Below are positions 1 through 5,062 of a stretch of 5,062 bases of DNA, one piece after another. Numbering within the stretch: position 1 is the first letter of the stretch; the number at the start of each line of letters is the position of its first letter. The notes under the pieces are model-generated. The model did no database searches and was not told the DNA's origin. It was given only the letters and a program-made list of their open reading frames with translations. The DNA comes from Anaerolineales bacterium. Lineage in GTDB: Bacteria > Chloroflexota > Anaerolineae > Anaerolineales > Villigracilaceae. Position numbers and translations under genes: made by a program. The stretch covers positions 1 to 5,062 of the forward strand of contig JANTFU010000188.1 of the NCBI GenBank assembly GCA_024763295.1, written 5' to 3'.

Positions 1-102
1 GTAGGCGATGCTTTTCGCCGTATCGAAACCAACAAGTTGGCAAAAACCGCCAAGATTTGTGGTTTCGATACGCTTTTCGCTCCGCTCAACCTACTCAACC
101 AC
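1..102. repeat. Paired inverted intergenic repeat (REP/BIME-like)
   Basis: Two copies of one intergenic element face each other. The left arm (1-30) begins GTAGG and ends CGTATCGAAACC. The right arm (61-94) begins GGTTTCGATACG and ends CCTAC. The 12-bp inner ends (19-30 with 61-72) and the 5-bp outer ends (1-5 with 90-94) are perfect reverse complements, while the middles have diverged. The left arm also folds on itself (GGCGA 4-8 with TCGCC 15-19). The spacer (31-60) contains a further 5-bp stem, TTGGC 37-41 with GCCAA 49-53. CTCAACC is repeated just after the right arm core (85-91 and 94-100). Elements of the form 'GGTTTCGATACG...CTACTCAACC' are familiar to me as dispersed non-coding repeats in several bacterial groups. 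The left copy is probably truncated by the window edge. No coding sequence is visible here. Confidence 0.7.
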
Positions 103-103
103 C

Positions 104-133
104 TTCAAAAACAAAATGTCATGTGGCTAGAAA
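104..133 (+). promoter_or_regulatory. Weak candidate promoter of the phosphodiesterase gene
   Basis: A -35-like TTCAAA (104-109) and a -10-like TAGAAA (128-133) are separated by 18 bp in the AT-rich leader upstream of the first gene. An alternative -10 is TAATAA (136-141). Both are poor matches to the sigma-70 consensus, so this is only the best available guess for where transcription begins between the repeat pair and the start codon. Confidence 0.25.
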
Positions 134-150
134 CTTAATAAATTTGTTTT

Positions 151-156
151 GAAGGA
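151..156 (+). promoter_or_regulatory. Shine-Dalgarno site for the phosphodiesterase gene
   Basis: GAAGGA lies about seven bases before the ATG at 163. It supports that ATG as the start, and the protein then enters the receiver domain's first beta strand within six residues, as expected for a complete N-terminus. Confidence 0.7.
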
Positions 157-162
157 AAATTT

Positions 163-3003
163 ATGTCGACTGCACTAAAAGTACTCATTGTAGAAGACGA
201 CTTACTGGATGCAGAATTAGCCGTTGCCCAACTCGAAGACGATGGCTTTTCCTGCGATTGGAAGCGTGTCCAAACTGCGCAAGCACTGCGGAAAGCACTC
301 CAAGCAGACCAATATGATCTCTTGTTGATCGATTACAACATGCCGGGCTTCGACGGCTTGACTGCGTTGCACATCGTCAAAGAATTTAACCTCGACGTGC
401 CAGCCATCTTTGTCACCGGCAACTTGCAACCCGAATTAGCAATCGATAGCATTAATGCCGGCGCATTGGACTTCGTGCACAAAGACCGTTTGGCGCGTTT
501 AGGCTCGTCGGTGAGACGCGCCCTCGAAGAATTTGAGCTGCGTCGTCAAAATCGTTTGCGTAAAGCCGAATTGCGTCTCTTCCGCAAGCTGAATGATGCC
601 GCCAATCAGGGCGAATCGTTACAAAATCTCGTTCGCCTTTTCAAAGCCATGCTGCCGGATGTTTTTGACTTTGACTATCTTGAGGTCTTTCTTTACGTCC
701 CTGAAAAAGACATCCTTCTATTGCACGGAATGGCTGAGCTGCCTAAGACCTACCGCCAGATTGAAAAGATATTAGGATTTCCGCTTCCAAATTTTCAAAT
801 TCCGCTTGAGAACGGTCACCATTATGCTACCTGCCTCAAAGAAAACAAGCTGATTATCCATCAAGGCGAGGCAGAGATCGAAGACGTTTATCGTTTTTAT
901 CTTGATTTGGCAAAATTGCCCGATGCGCTAAAGGAACGTGCCCATAAGCATTGGTCAACGATTATCAAATTCCTCGGCATAAAAAGAGTGCTTACCTTTC
1001 CGCTGATTGCAGGCGATGTTTCGCTTGGCGTACTGGAATTCTCTTACAAGGATGCAAGCGAAAACACGGCGGATATAGAACGCATCCAAAACATCCTTGG
1101 ACAAATTTCTGCAATCTTTGCCCGTCGCCGTTTGGAAGAAGAATTTATTCGCCTGAATGAACAGCAGGCAATGATTCTTAACTCTGCTGCTGAAGGGATT
1201 ATTGGCATGGACATGGAAGGGCGGCATATTTTTGTCAACCCGGCGGCGTCAGCGATGCTGGGATATGCTGTCGCTGAATTGCAGGGCAAAAATAACCACA
1301 CGCTTTATCATCGTCCACATATCGCTAATGGCAACTTTGATGTCCATGACTGCGTGTTTTATACCTCCACATTTGATTCAAACGTTTCTGCGCAGCGCGA
1401 ATACGAAACCGTCTTTCGTCGCAAAGATGGTACCGATTTTCCGGTTACGTTCACAAGTTCCAAAATTATTGAAAATGGTCAGGATGTTGGCGTTGTGGTT
1501 GCCTTTCGTGATATGACCGAACAACTTGAAAGTACGCGTACCCTCGCTCGCTTGGGACAGGTTGTTGAGCAGGTTCAGGCATCGGTTGGAATTACAGACC
1601 TGGATGCCAATCTGATCTATGTTAATCCCTTCTTTGAAAAAGTAAGTGGCTATAGCAAAGATGAATTATTGGGTCAAAATCCGCGCATCCTTAAAAGTGG
1701 CTACCAAGACGAGATGTTTTATAAAACTATGTGGGATACGATCGTTGCCGGAAAAAACTGGCATGGCAAATTCGTGAATCGCAAGAAAAACGGGGAAATC
1801 TATTACGAAGATTCGATTATCTTTCCGGTCAAGACAGAACGAGATGAGGTAATCAACTACGCTACCGTAAAGCGCGAGATCACCGCCGAAGTGAAAGCCC
1901 AGCACGAAGTTGAACGCCAATTTGCACGTCTCGAAATTTTGCACCGCATCGACGCTGCCATTTTAGCGAGCACGGATTTAAGCCTCACGTTGGACGTGCT
2001 GCTTTCAGAAGCCATGCGTGAACTGGATGTAGATGCCATCGACTTGTTGCTCTTCAATCCGGACACGCAATCGTTTTCTTGTATCTCACGGCTGGGCTTC
2101 AGAACCAATGCTCTGGAACACACCAATTTGCGTATGGGCGAGGGCTTGGCAGGACAAGCCGCTCTCACGCGCAAAATGCTCAGCGTTACAGACTTGCGTG
2201 AAATACAAGAAAATGCGCCCCAGCTCATAAAAGAGGGCTTTCTCAGTTATTATGGCGTTCCGCTGATTGCACGGGGTGAAGTGAAAGGGGTTTTAGAAAT
2301 TTTCCAGCGCAGCGAGTTCACGCCGGATGATGGCTGGATAAACTTTTTAACTGCGATTGCCCGCCAAGCTGCGATTGCTATTGAAAGTGCGCAACTTTTA
2401 GAAGGTTTGCACAATAAAAACCGTGAATTGCAGCTTGCCTACGAAGCCACGCTTGAAGGCTGGGTGCGCGGCTTGGAAATACACGATCTCGAAACCGAAG
2501 GACATAGCCGTCGTGTGGTAGACATGACTCTGCGCCTCGCACGTCGCATGGGCTATCCTGAAGATGAAATGGAAGATTTACGGCGCGGAGCGCTCTTGCA
2601 CGATATTGGCAAATTGGGCGTGCCTACAAGCATTCTTAACAAAAAAGGACCGCTAACAGCAGAAGAGCGTGCGCTGATTGAGCAACACACCAACTACGCT
2701 CACACCATGCTTTCTGATATTCCCTATCTCCGACCGGCACTGGATATTCCTTATAGCCACCACGAACGCTGGGATGGCACGGGTTACCCGCAGGGGCTAA
2801 AAGGCACCGATATTCCGCTTTCCGCGCGTATTTTTGCCGTTATCGATGTTTATGATGCCCTAATCTTTGACCGCCCTTATCGCAAAGCCTGGGATAGAGA
2901 AGAAGTGCTAGAGCATTTGCGAAAAGGCGCCGGAACGCACTTCGACCCGCAAGTGGTCGACGCCTTTTTTGATGAATTCGTCTTTGAAAAGGAGATTGTT
3001 TAA
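163..3003 (+). CDS. Response regulator with GAF-PAS-PAS-GAF sensors and a C-terminal HD-GYP phosphodiesterase
   Basis: This 946-residue soluble protein probably hydrolyses cyclic di-GMP in response to phosphorylation and to ligands bound by its sensor domains. Domains in order: receiver (about 4-122) with acidic pocket D12/D13, phospho-acceptor D57, T85 and K107; a helical linker; a divergent GAF (about 138-325); PAS (about 333-455); PAS with a classic PAC motif (about 462-580); GAF (about 588-745); a helical linker; HD-GYP (about 757-946). The HD-GYP set is complete: H781, HDIGK with H813/D814/K817, H842, H866/H867 in HHERWDGTGYP, and D895. This argues for an active enzyme; family members yield pGpG or GMP. 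There are no membrane segments, signal peptide or GGDEF domain. The cognate histidine kinase is not in the window. The gene is a single transcription unit closed by its own terminator. Domain calls are strong; the cyclic di-GMP substrate is inferred from the family. Confidence 0.93.
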   Translation: MSTALKVLIVEDDLLDAELAVAQLEDDGFSCDWKRVQTAQALRKALQADQYDLLLIDYNMPGFDGLTALHIVKEFNLDVPAIFVTGNLQPELAIDSINAGALDFVHKDRLARLGSSVRRALEEFELRRQNRLRKAELRLFRKLNDAANQGESLQNLVRLFKAMLPDVFDFDYLEVFLYVPEKDILLLHGMAELPKTYRQIEKILGFPLPNFQIPLENGHHYATCLKENKLIIHQGEAEIEDVYRFYLDLAKLPDALKERAHKHWSTIIKFLGIKRVLTFPLIAGDVSLGVLEFSYKDASENTADIERIQNILGQISAIFARRRLEEEFIRLNEQQAMILNSAAEGIIGMDMEGRHIFVNPAASAMLGYAVAELQGKNNHTLYHRPHIANGNFDVHDCVFYTSTFDSNVSAQREYETVFRRKDGTDFPVTFTSSKIIENGQDVGVVVAFRDMTEQLESTRTLARLGQVVEQVQASVGITDLDANLIYVNPFFEKVSGYSKDELLGQNPRILKSGYQDEMFYKTMWDTIVAGKNWHGKFVNRKKNGEIYYEDSIIFPVKTERDEVINYATVKREITAEVKAQHEVERQFARLEILHRIDAAILASTDLSLTLDVLLSEAMRELDVDAIDLLLFNPDTQSFSCISRLGFRTNALEHTNLRMGEGLAGQAALTRKMLSVTDLREIQENAPQLIKEGFLSYYGVPLIARGEVKGVLEIFQRSEFTPDDGWINFLTAIARQAAIAIESAQLLEGLHNKNRELQLAYEATLEGWVRGLEIHDLETEGHSRRVVDMTLRLARRMGYPEDEMEDLRRGALLHDIGKLGVPTSILNKKGPLTAEERALIEQHTNYAHTMLSDIPYLRPALDIPYSHHERWDGTGYPQGLKGTDIPLSARIFAVIDVYDALIFDRPYRKAWDREEVLEHLRKGAGTHFDPQVVDAFFDEFVFEKEIV

Positions 3004-3027
3004 GCGTTCATCGACCCCAACACCGTT

Positions 3028-3060
3028 AATGCTCGGGTAATGATGCCGAGCATTTTTTCT
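3028..3060 (+). terminator. Rho-independent terminator after the phosphodiesterase gene
   Basis: A perfect 9-bp stem (AATGCTCGG 3028-3036 with CCGAGCATT 3046-3054) encloses a 9-base loop. The T-run continues through 3058, giving a TTTTTTCTT tail. It starts 25 bases after the stop codon and separates the phosphodiesterase transcript from the downstream operon. Confidence 0.92.
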
Positions 3061-3075
3061 TGTGTCAGGAGACGC

Positions 3076-3110
3076 TGGCTCCATTTTTGTTATCGCTTAC
3101 TTGGGAGCCA
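3076..3110. repeat. Short inverted repeat in the intergenic gap
   Basis: TGGCTCC (3076-3082) and GGAGCCA (3104-3110) are perfect 7-bp complements around a 21-base AT-rich loop. The element sits between the terminator and the next promoter. It could be an operator, a weak second stem or chance; nothing in the sequence decides. Confidence 0.3.
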
Positions 3111-3169
3111 CCGCCCTATTTGAGCACCCTCTTTCGGATGTGGATGAGAACGAGCGGGGGCTTATCAGG

Positions 3170-3182
3170 TAAAATTGTGCCA
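3170..3182 (+). promoter_or_regulatory. -10 box and probable leaderless start of the OCD-family/amn operon
   Basis: TAAAAT (3170-3175) matches the -10 consensus TATAAT at five of six positions. It ends six bases before the ATG at 3182, so transcription would begin at or next to the start codon. No usable Shine-Dalgarno is present: the only purine stretch (CAGG, 3166-3169) ends 12 bases from the ATG. No convincing -35 box is seen about 17 bp upstream. A leaderless mRNA is the simplest reading, and it is inferred from spacing alone. Confidence 0.55.
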
Positions 3183-4171
3183 TGAAAATATTGAATGCCC
3201 AAGAAACTCGTCAAGCCCTGCCGATGCGCGCGACCATCGAAGCGATGAAAGCCGCTTATGCTGCATTGAGCAGCGGTCGTGCCGAAATTCCGTTGCGCAC
3301 CGCGCTGCCCATCGCGCCCGAAGAGGCTACTAGCCTCTTCATGCCTGCCTTCGTTGAAAACGCTGAAGGCGAGAATGCCCTCACCATCAAAATCGTTCAT
3401 CTCTTTCCGCAGAACCCCGCGCGCGGGCTGGACTTTATCCAAGCCGCCGTGATGGTCTTCGACGCGCAGAGCGGCAAAACGCTCGCCTTGCTCGAAGGCA
3501 GTACGTTAACGGCAATCCGCACGGGCGCGGCGTCGGGCGCGGCGACTGACCTTTTAGCCCGTCCCGACAGCCGTGAAGTTGCCATCTTCGGCGCAGGCGC
3601 GCAGGGACGCACTCAACTTGAAGCTGTTTGCAATGTGCGCGAGATCGAAACTGTTTGGATCGTGGATATGGATAAAACCCGCGCCCAAGCCTTTGCGGAC
3701 GAAATGAGCGGACGCGCCCCCATCCCGGCGGATATCCGCATCGCCCCCGACCCGAAAATTGCCCTCGCCAACGCGGATATTGTCTGCACTGCGACAACCG
3801 CCCGTCAACCGGTGTACGACTTTGCGGATTTGCGTAAAGGCACACACGTCAACGGCGTCGGCTCGTACACGCTTGATATGGTGGAAAATCCGCCGGAACT
3901 GGTGGTGGCTGCATCCGTGTTTGTTGACGAGCACCAAGCCATTTTGGCGGAAGCAGGTGAAGTTGTAAAAGCGATCCGTGATTTGGGTTTTGATGAAAAC
4001 AACATGACAGAACTTGGTCAAGTGGTTTTAGGCAACGTACCCGCACGTCAATCTTCCGCAGAAATTACCTTCTTTAAATCGGTCGGCGTGGCGGTGCAAG
4101 ACGCAATGGCAGCGCAACTGGCGCTACAAAACTCTCACAAATTGAATTTGGGAACGGAGGTCGATTTTTAA
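3182..4171 (+). CDS. Ornithine cyclodeaminase/mu-crystallin family NAD(P)H oxidoreductase
   Basis: This 329-residue cytosolic enzyme has the usual family length. It carries the N-terminal substrate-binding half with R39, K70 and R113 (in AIRTGAASGA), and a Rossmann fold whose dinucleotide loop is GAGAQG (137-142). The NGVGS segment (224-228) and the C-terminal helix that returns to the dimerisation domain are also present. Family members include ornithine cyclodeaminase, archaeal-type alanine dehydrogenase, pyrroline-2-carboxylate reductase and ketimine reductase. By my alignment from memory, the catalytic aspartate of Pseudomonas ornithine cyclodeaminase (VGGDCPG) is replaced by Y229 in VGSYTLD. 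True ornithine cyclisation is therefore unlikely, and reduction of a cyclic imine or oxidative deamination of an amino acid is more plausible. The start is fixed by the family-typical N-terminus and the -10 box just upstream. The gene ends in TAATG, overlapping the AMP nucleosidase start. Family is certain; substrate is unknown. Confidence 0.92.
   Translation: MKILNAQETRQALPMRATIEAMKAAYAALSSGRAEIPLRTALPIAPEEATSLFMPAFVENAEGENALTIKIVHLFPQNPARGLDFIQAAVMVFDAQSGKTLALLEGSTLTAIRTGAASGAATDLLARPDSREVAIFGAGAQGRTQLEAVCNVREIETVWIVDMDKTRAQAFADEMSGRAPIPADIRIAPDPKIALANADIVCTATTARQPVYDFADLRKGTHVNGVGSYTLDMVENPPELVVAASVFVDEHQAILAEAGEVVKAIRDLGFDENNMTELGQVVLGNVPARQSSAEITFFKSVGVAVQDAMAAQLALQNSHKLNLGTEVDF
4156..4161 (+). 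promoter_or_regulatory. Strong Shine-Dalgarno site for amn inside the upstream gene
   Basis: GGAGGT lies nine bases before the ATG at 4171, within the last codons of the oxidoreductase gene. Together with the one-base TAATG overlap it implies translational coupling of the second cistron. It contrasts with the first cistron, which has no Shine-Dalgarno. Confidence 0.85.
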
Positions 4172-4944
4172 TGACGATTGCAAAAGAATTAATTGTAAAA
4201 GATTGGTTGCCGCGTTACACCGGCAGGCAGTTGGGCGATTTTACCGAACATATTTTGCTGACAAATTTTGACTATTATTTGCAACTTTTTTCGACGTGGT
4301 ATGATGCGCCGATTGTGGGCGAGGATAAACCGATGCCGAGCGTCAGCGCGGACGGTGTGACGCTGGTCAATTTTGGCATTGGTAGCCCGAACGCCGCGCT
4401 GGTAATGGATTTGTTGAGCGCGGTGGAGCCGAAGGCAGCGCTCTTTTTGGGCAAATGCGGCGGGCTGAAGAAGAAAACGACGATTGGCGATTTTATTTTG
4501 CCGATTGCAGCGATCCGTGGTGAGGGAACATCGGACGATTATTATCCGCCCGAAGTGCCGGCATTGCCTGCCTTTAATTTGCAAAAGGCGGTTTCGACGA
4601 CCATCCGCAACCACCAGCACGACTATTGGACGGGCACGGTCTACTCGACCAACCGCCGCGTTTGGGAGCATGACGAGAAGTTTAAGCAGTATCTCGAAGA
4701 GGTCCGCGCGATGGCGATTGATATGGAAACCGCGACGCTCTTCGTGACGGGCTTTGCCAACGAAATCCCGACCGGCGCACTGTTGCTGGTTTCTGACCAG
4801 CCAATGATCGCTTCGGGCGTCAAGACCGCCAAGAGCGACAAAAAAGTAACGCAGGCGTATGTGGAAGAGCATTTGCGTATGGGCATCGAAGCCCTGCATG
4901 AACTCATTAATCACGGGTTGACCGTGAAGCATTTGAGATTTTAG
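4171..4944 (+). CDS. amn: AMP nucleosidase, short form
   Basis: This enzyme cleaves AMP to adenine and ribose 5-phosphate, feeding purine salvage and lowering AMP. The 257-residue protein belongs to the PNP/UDP phosphorylase fold. Visible motifs are GIGSPN (69-74), GKCGGLKKK (94-102), RGEGTS (116-121), the base/ribose-site DMET (184-187) and SDQP (208-211) with the likely catalytic D209. The sequence closely resembles, from memory, the roughly 260-residue AMP nucleosidases annotated in Bacteroidota, including the conserved C-terminal HGLTVKHLRF. E. coli Amn is about 480 residues, with an N-terminal domain linked to allosteric control by ATP and phosphate. That domain is absent here, so regulation probably differs. 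The start is fixed by GGAGGT nine bases upstream. It is the second gene of a coupled operon with the oxidoreductase. AMP specificity rests on family resemblance; another nucleoside or nucleotide substrate is the main alternative. Confidence 0.9.
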   Translation: MTIAKELIVKDWLPRYTGRQLGDFTEHILLTNFDYYLQLFSTWYDAPIVGEDKPMPSVSADGVTLVNFGIGSPNAALVMDLLSAVEPKAALFLGKCGGLKKKTTIGDFILPIAAIRGEGTSDDYYPPEVPALPAFNLQKAVSTTIRNHQHDYWTGTVYSTNRRVWEHDEKFKQYLEEVRAMAIDMETATLFVTGFANEIPTGALLLVSDQPMIASGVKTAKSDKKVTQAYVEEHLRMGIEALHELINHGLTVKHLRF

Positions 4945-4945
4945 A

Positions 4946-4973
4946 ACGTGTTGCGTATTGCGTGAAACGTGAT
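4946..4973 (+). repeat. Heptamer tandem repeat, array 1
   Basis: Four consecutive 7-bp units follow the amn stop codon: ACGTGTT, GCGTATT, GCGTGAA, ACGTGAT. They fit a loose consensus RCGTRTT. CGTGAA (4961-4966) can also pair with TTCACG (4980-4985) across an AT-rich loop. No gene is present in 4945-5062. Confidence 0.65.
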
Positions 4974-5004
4974 TTTTTATTCACGACCAGCGCGAATTTT
5001 TAAG

Positions 5005-5032
5005 GCGTAGTGCGTATTTCGTATTGCGTAAG
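5005..5032 (+). repeat. Heptamer tandem repeat, array 2
   Basis: Four in-register 7-bp units (GCGTAGT, GCGTATT, TCGTATT, GCGTAAG) share the consensus of array 1. Reverse-strand copies follow at 5043-5062, so the region holds at least three runs of the same motif in two orientations. Confidence 0.65.
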
Positions 5033-5055
5033 GGGCAAATTCATTACGCAATACG
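5020..5055. terminator. Hairpin downstream of amn, possible transcript end
   Basis: CGTATTGCGTAA (5020-5031) pairs perfectly with TTACGCAATACG (5044-5055) around a 12-base loop, forming the strongest local hairpin after the operon. It lacks a T-run on the plus strand, so it is not a textbook intrinsic terminator. It could protect the 3' end of the mRNA or be a by-product of the inverted heptamer copies. Confidence 0.35.
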
Positions 5056-5062
5056 CAACACG

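Larger units (their letters stand above)
4947..5062. repeat. 17-bp perfect inverted repeat bounding the post-amn intergenic region
   Basis: The left arm (4947-4963), CGTGTTGCGTATTGCGT, is the exact reverse complement of the right arm (5046-5062). They enclose 82 bp. The right arm reaches the end of the window, so it may extend further and no flanking target duplication can be examined. It may be a MITE-like or REP-like element, or simply opposite-strand copies of the heptamer repeat. No transposase gene is present. Confidence 0.75.

Noticed and set aside
3028..3060. Possible regulatory RNA or attenuator stem between the first two genes
   Set aside because: The 9-bp stem followed at once by a T-run, 25 bases after a stop codon, is fully explained as an intrinsic terminator.
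3554..4021. 155-residue antisense open frame within the oxidoreductase gene
   Set aside because: It is opposite conserved Rossmann-domain coding sequence, overlaps other antisense frames, has no family resemblance and no sign of its own ribosome binding site.
4189..4932. Long 247-residue open frame antisense to amn
   Set aside because: It lies almost wholly opposite a well-supported AMP nucleosidase gene. Its translation is rich in Arg, His and Cys and shows no recognisable domain, as expected for a shadow of a coding strand.
163..4944. Direct pathway link between the cyclic di-GMP phosphodiesterase and the AMP nucleosidase operon
   Set aside because: A strong terminator and a separate promoter divide the two units, and the HD-GYP products (pGpG/GMP) are not the nucleosidase substrate. 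Simple adjacency does not support a shared system.
4945..5062. CRISPR array
   Set aside because: The repeats are 7 bp, adjacent and degenerate, with no unique spacers of constant length and no cas genes nearby.

Overview
This is a roughly 5 kb bacterial chromosomal segment carrying three complete plus-strand genes, with short non-coding stretches before, between and after them. The genes are a large multi-sensor HD-GYP cyclic-di-GMP phosphodiesterase (163-3003), an ornithine cyclodeaminase/mu-crystallin family NAD(P)H oxidoreductase (3182-4171) and a short-form AMP nucleosidase (4171-4944). Three things together suggest a Chloroflexota host of the Anaerolineae type: the mixed GC content, a probable leaderless promoter, and intergenic filler of two recognisable kinds (a GTATCGAAACC palindrome family and GCGTATT-type heptamers). 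That assignment rests on memory of similar sequences, not on any search, and is only moderately secure. No rRNA, tRNA, CRISPR, transposase or phage gene is visible.

Layout. Positions 1-102 hold two inverted copies of an intergenic repeat, followed by an AT-rich leader with a good Shine-Dalgarno sequence for the first gene. That gene encodes receiver, divergent GAF, PAS, PAS, GAF and HD-GYP domains. All canonical phosphorylation residues and all HD-GYP metal-ligand motifs are present, so it should be an active, soluble phosphodiesterase. A strong intrinsic terminator (3028-3060) closes this unit. The 178-bp gap then ends in a -10-like box six bases before the next ATG, which points to a separate, probably leaderless transcript.

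The second transcription unit is a two-gene operon. The oxidoreductase stop codon overlaps the AMP nucleosidase start by one base (TAATG), and a strong GGAGGT Shine-Dalgarno lies inside the end of the upstream gene, so the two are probably translationally coupled. The oxidoreductase has the Rossmann motif and substrate-binding residues of its family, but not the aspartate used by true ornithine cyclodeaminases, so an imine/ketimine reductase or amino-acid dehydrogenase role is more likely. The AMP nucleosidase lacks the N-terminal regulatory domain of the E. coli enzyme. After it come 118 bp of degenerate heptamer repeats bounded by a 17-bp perfect inverted repeat.

The window looks mostly ordinary. 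The points that merit a second look are the oxidoreductase/AMP nucleosidase pairing, the leaderless promoter, the two intergenic repeat families, and the unusual first GAF and first PAS domains of the phosphodiesterase. I see no clear evidence of a wholly new system.
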